Of a stretch of DNA of 8,128 nucleotides, positions 6,393-8,128 are shown one piece after another. Within the stretch, counting starts at the first letter, position 1. The number at the start of each line of letters is the position of its first letter. Both the position numbers and the translations under genes were made by a program. The notes beneath the pieces are model-generated. The model searched no databases. It worked only from the letters and a program-made list of their open reading frames with translations, and was not told where the DNA came from. Source of the stretch: Dehalococcoidia bacterium (GTDB lineage: Bacteria > Chloroflexota > Dehalococcoidia > GIF9 > AB-539-J10); NCBI GenBank assembly GCA_023229725.1, contig JALNYR010000122.1:1-8128 (forward strand), given 5' to 3'.

Positions 6393-7319
6393 CTATCCCT
6401 GGACGCCTTTCGCTGCCCCCGAAGCAGTGAATGCCACGCGATCGCCCGCGTGCAGCTCTCTGAACGCCTCCGGAAACTCCCTCGCAATCAGCGCGCTCGC
6501 CTGCAGCCCCGTGCAGTGCATCGGTGCGATGACCGACATCCCCGGCGCGATGCCCCGCAGTGCTCGCACGGTCTGCTCGTGGCGGCCCGCCGAGGCCTGC
6601 AGCAGGTGGAAGCCCCCGACTATCGCCGCGATGTCCCGTCCGCCTGAGACCTTCCTCGCCTGCTTCGCGATGTTCACGATGCCCGCGTGCCCGCACCCGC
6701 TCAGCAACACCAGGCCAAGCCCCCTGACGTTTACGACTGCTGACACGTCATCCTGCAACCGGTCGGGCACCGTCGCGCCGTTCCCGTCAATGGTGAAACA
6801 CGAGACGCCGCCTTGCTCCTCGAAGTCCGTCGTGTGCTCCACCTCGCCGGTCAGCATCAGCCCCGGGAATGGCTCCACGGGCGATGTCGACAGCATGAAC
6901 CGCGCGCCCTTTGCCTCCAGGCTCGGCCTCGAGTTCTCGCCCGCCATGGCATAGTCCATGAACTCGGGGCTCAGCACGAAGTTCGAGCGGAAGAGGTCGG
7001 GGTGTCCGTAAACGGGCACCGGTCGACCCATGCTCTTGAGCAGTCCGGCCAGTGCGGCCGTGTGGTCGAAGTGGCAGTGTGAGAGGACGATGGCATCCAC
7101 CCGGTTGAGCGGCACACCGAGCGCCTCCGCGTTGCGGGCGAGGGTATCAGCACGTGGTCCGACGTCGAAGAGCACCCGGCGGCACGTCGCGCCGGTCCAC
7201 AACTCGAGCCACAGCGACAAACCAAAACAGCCTTCGAGGTAGGTGTCGTACGCGGGGGAGTTCTCGATGAGAACGACGACCTGGAGCCTGTCCACAAAGC
7301 CTGTTCGAGCCTGTTCCAT
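6393..7319 (-). CDS. Metallo-beta-lactamase-fold hydrolase, COG1237 type
   Basis: A 308-residue cytoplasmic protein (no signal peptide) with the MBL metal site. LSHCHFDHTAAL gives the HxHxDH motif at 81-86. GCGHAGIVN (208-216, H211), GGFHL (H238) and PMHCTG (H268) supply further ligands or active-site residues. The stretch LQDDVSAVVNVRGLGLVLL then SGCGHAGIVN matches the COG1237 subfamily. That subfamily includes the archaeal dihydropterin-ribofuranosylaminobenzene phosphate synthase annotation and many uncharacterised bacterial hydrolases. The true substrate is therefore unknown. ATG 7319 is preceded by GGAGG nine bases upstream. The gene is first in a probable two-gene unit with the permease and has a long structured leader. 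A scavenging role, with the permease bringing in the substrate, is conceivable but only inferred from adjacency. Confidence 0.87.
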   Translation of the reverse strand: MEQARTGFVDRLQVVVLIENSPAYDTYLEGCFGLSLWLELWTGATCRRVLFDVGPRADTLARNAEALGVPLNRVDAIVLSHCHFDHTAALAGLLKSMGRPVPVYGHPDLFRSNFVLSPEFMDYAMAGENSRPSLEAKGARFMLSTSPVEPFPGLMLTGEVEHTTDFEEQGGVSCFTIDGNGATVPDRLQDDVSAVVNVRGLGLVLLSGCGHAGIVNIAKQARKVSGGRDIAAIVGGFHLLQASAGRHEQTVRALRGIAPGMSVIAPMHCTGLQASALIAREFPEAFRELHAGDRVAFTASGAAKGVQG

Positions 7320-7518
7320 GGTTGCGCGCCTCCGGAAGGGATTCCCCGGGCGTAAGGCGCCCCGGGCAGAGAAACAACGTATGAACGCAGGGTTATCTGC
7401 GGAGAAGCTGCTGATCCCCCCGGACCAGCAGCCCGATACCCTTGCCGGCGAGGAGAGTCCTCGACCGACCGGCTGCGTGCAACAGAACGGTTCGCATGGT
7501 CAGTCTACCAGTGATTCG
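7320..7518 (-). promoter_or_regulatory. Long structured 5' leader of the metallo-hydrolase/permease unit
   Basis: The predicted transcript start (near 7518) is about 200 nt before the ATG. Three hairpins are readable in mRNA order. The first is 7473-7444: stems GCCGG/CCGGC and CGAGGA/TCCTCG, with a 3-nt loop and one 5-nt internal bulge. The second is 7432-7407: GCTGCTGGTC/GATCAGCAGC, 10 bp with one G-U pair and a 6-nt loop. The third is 7366-7345: CGGG...CGCCCGGG-type pairing with one bulge, ending about 12 nt before the Shine-Dalgarno site. No known riboswitch consensus was recognised. None of the hairpins has a strong U-tract, so attenuation is possible but unproven. This accounts for most of the 339-bp gap between the flanking genes. 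Confidence 0.4.
7393..7497 (-). CDS. Possible 34-codon leader ORF
   Basis: ATG at 7497 begins about 20 nt after the predicted transcript start, and the ORF ends in TAA just past the second leader hairpin. The peptide has 34 residues, with eight leucines arranged as four Leu-Leu pairs (5-6, 15-16, 23-24, 31-32) and six arginines, three of them on codons CGA, AGG and AGA. It ends GDQQLLRR. No good Shine-Dalgarno site precedes the ATG. It could be a leader peptide that senses amino-acid supply ahead of a permease operon, or simply a chance ORF in GC-rich DNA. I do not recognise a family. Confidence 0.2.
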   Translation of the reverse strand: MRTVLLHAAGRSRTLLAGKGIGLLVRGDQQLLRR

Positions 7519-7524
7519 TGACGC

Positions 7525-7553
7525 ATTATGGGCACGGCCCGTGCGCCTGTCAA
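7525..7553 (-). promoter_or_regulatory. Near-consensus promoter for the metallo-hydrolase/permease unit
   Basis: On the minus strand a perfect TTGACA (7553-7548) is followed by a 17-bp spacer and CATAAT (7530-7525). This is the best sigma70-type match in the window. It lies 206 bp or more from the ATG, which implies the long leader described above. Confidence 0.6.
7532..7544. repeat. Inverted repeat within the minus-strand promoter spacer
   Basis: GCACG-GCC-CGTGC lies wholly between the -35 and -10 boxes of the minus-strand promoter. A regulator bound here would block RNA polymerase, or could realign the boxes as MerR-type proteins do, though the spacer is already 17 bp. It is short and GC-rich, so chance cannot be excluded. 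Confidence 0.25.
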
Positions 7554-7556
7554 TTC

Positions 7557-7566
7557 TCGCATGCGA
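7557..7566. promoter_or_regulatory. Perfect 10-bp palindrome between divergent promoters (candidate operator)
   Basis: TCGCATGCGA is fully self-complementary. It lies in the 24-bp gap between the -35 box of the minus-strand promoter (7548-7553) and the -35 box of the plus-strand promoter (7578-7583). That is a natural place for one regulator to control both directions. No regulator gene is next to it within the window. Confidence 0.35.
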
Positions 7567-7577
7567 TGCTTGCGGGG

Positions 7578-7607
7578 TTGTCAGTAGCAATGTGCACTCT
7601 CTACAAT
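7578..7607 (+). promoter_or_regulatory. Promoter for the right-end gene
   Basis: TTGTCA (7578-7583) and TACAAT (7602-7607) are separated by 18 bp. The predicted start near 7614 gives a leader of about 45 nt to ATG 7659. Confidence 0.5.
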
Positions 7608-7658
7608 GGCTGCTGGCCACAGGGACGCGAAGACTGAGCGTCCGGAGGAGGAACGGCG

Positions 7659-8128
7659 ATGCGCACACTGCAGGAGATTCGGGCATTCATGGAGGCGATG
7701 GGCATACCGGGTCGCGACCTCTGGGCGCTGCCGGATTCGCCCCTGACGTTCCCGGATGGCGCCCACTGGCGCATCGAGGTATCGGGCATCGAGCGCGCCT
7801 CGACCATGGAGGCGCTCATCGACGAGGCGCACAAGCGGCACGTCCCGGTGCATCGCGCCATCGCCACAGTCGGCGGCTCGACCTACCTTCCGGCAGCCGA
7901 GCTTCGCGCCCTGGCGAAGCTGGCGCACGACGAGGGCATCGAGGTCATCATGGCGATGGGTCCGCGCAAAGGGTGGGACGTCGGCGCGAAAGCCTCCTCC
8001 AACTGGGAAGGAGCCTTGCTGGGCTTTCGGCTGCGCGGCTCCGACAACGTGTCCTTCTGGCTTGCCGACCTGATGCGCAACATTGAGGCCGGCTTCCGCG
8101 GTTTCCTCGTGTACGACGAAGGCGTGTT
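7659..8128 (+). CDS. Protein of unknown function, possibly TIM-barrel-like; N-terminal part (runs off right edge)
   Basis: The first 156 residues of a soluble protein are present. ATG 7659 follows a very strong GGAGGAGG (7644-7651) by seven bases, so expression is likely substantial. The alternating pattern suggests beta/alpha units of a barrel: WRIEVSG (37-43), helix EALIDEAHKR (51-60), VPVHRAIAT (62-70), helix ELRALAKLAHDEG (81-93), then IEVIMAMGPRKGWDVG (94-109). A later strand is RGFLVYDEGV (147-156). The layout faintly recalls bacterial proteins annotated as U32-like peptidases or TIM-barrel enzymes, but no diagnostic motif is seen and I do not name a function. There is no signal peptide or membrane segment. 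It is divergent from the metallo-hydrolase unit and may share its regulation through the palindrome at 7557. Confidence 0.85.
   Translation, partial: MRTLQEIRAFMEAMGIPGRDLWALPDSPLTFPDGAHWRIEVSGIERASTMEALIDEAHKRHVPVHRAIATVGGSTYLPAAELRALAKLAHDEGIEVIMAMGPRKGWDVGAKASSNWEGALLGFRLRGSDNVSFWLADLMRNIEAGFRGFLVYDEGV

Noticed and set aside
7440..7510. tRNA-like look (hairpins, GGTTCGCATGG, nearby ACCA)
   Set aside because: The arms do not assemble into a cloverleaf and there is no matching acceptor stem or anticodon arm. The hairpins fit better as a mRNA leader.
1..8128. CRISPR array, insertion sequence, integrase or phage/defence locus
   Set aside because: No regular direct repeats, transposase motifs, terminal inverted repeats or known defence genes were seen. 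The MoxR/VWA pair alone is not sufficient to call a defence system.

Overview
The window is about 8.1 kb of high-GC DNA (roughly 60-65% by eye) from a bacterium. Sigma70-type promoter hexamers and Shine-Dalgarno-preceded starts are readable in front of several genes. No taxon can be fixed from the sequence. The gene mix (nitrilase, OFA-like major facilitator, COG1237 metallo-beta-lactamase fold, MoxR/VWA pair) would fit an environmental Chloroflexota-like or actinobacterial lineage, but that is a weak inference. There is no rRNA, tRNA, CRISPR array, insertion sequence or phage gene.

Left end (1-820): a nitrilase runs off the left edge on the minus strand. It is divergent from a small ribbon-helix-helix (RHH) protein on the plus strand, with back-to-back promoters between them. 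The RHH gene converges almost end-to-end with the next unit.

Middle (836-4803, minus strand): reading in the direction of transcription, a 12-TM MFS transporter is followed after 67 nt by a MoxR/CobS-type AAA+ ATPase. The ATPase overlaps a VWA-domain protein of CobT/NorD type. The ATPase and VWA protein are expected to act together as an ATP-driven, metal-ion-dependent remodelling pair. No client enzyme (cobaltochelatase, NO reductase, RuBisCO, molybdenum dehydrogenase) lies in the window.

Right-middle (4930-7553, minus strand): this looks like one complete transcription unit. A near-consensus promoter is followed by a leader of about 200 nt with three hairpins and a possible 34-codon leader ORF. 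Then come a COG1237-type metallo-hydrolase and an APC amino-acid permease 55 nt later, and a strong hairpin that looks like a terminator.

Right end (7557-8128): a 10-bp perfect palindrome sits between the promoter of that unit and a divergent plus-strand promoter. The latter drives a partial gene of unrecognised, possibly TIM-barrel, type that runs off the right edge.

Most genes are ordinary metabolic, transport or chaperone types. The parts most worth a second look are the structured leader and palindrome at 7320-7607, the MoxR/VWA pair without a visible client, and the lone RHH regulator opposite the nitrilase. No clear previously undescribed system is demonstrable from this window alone.
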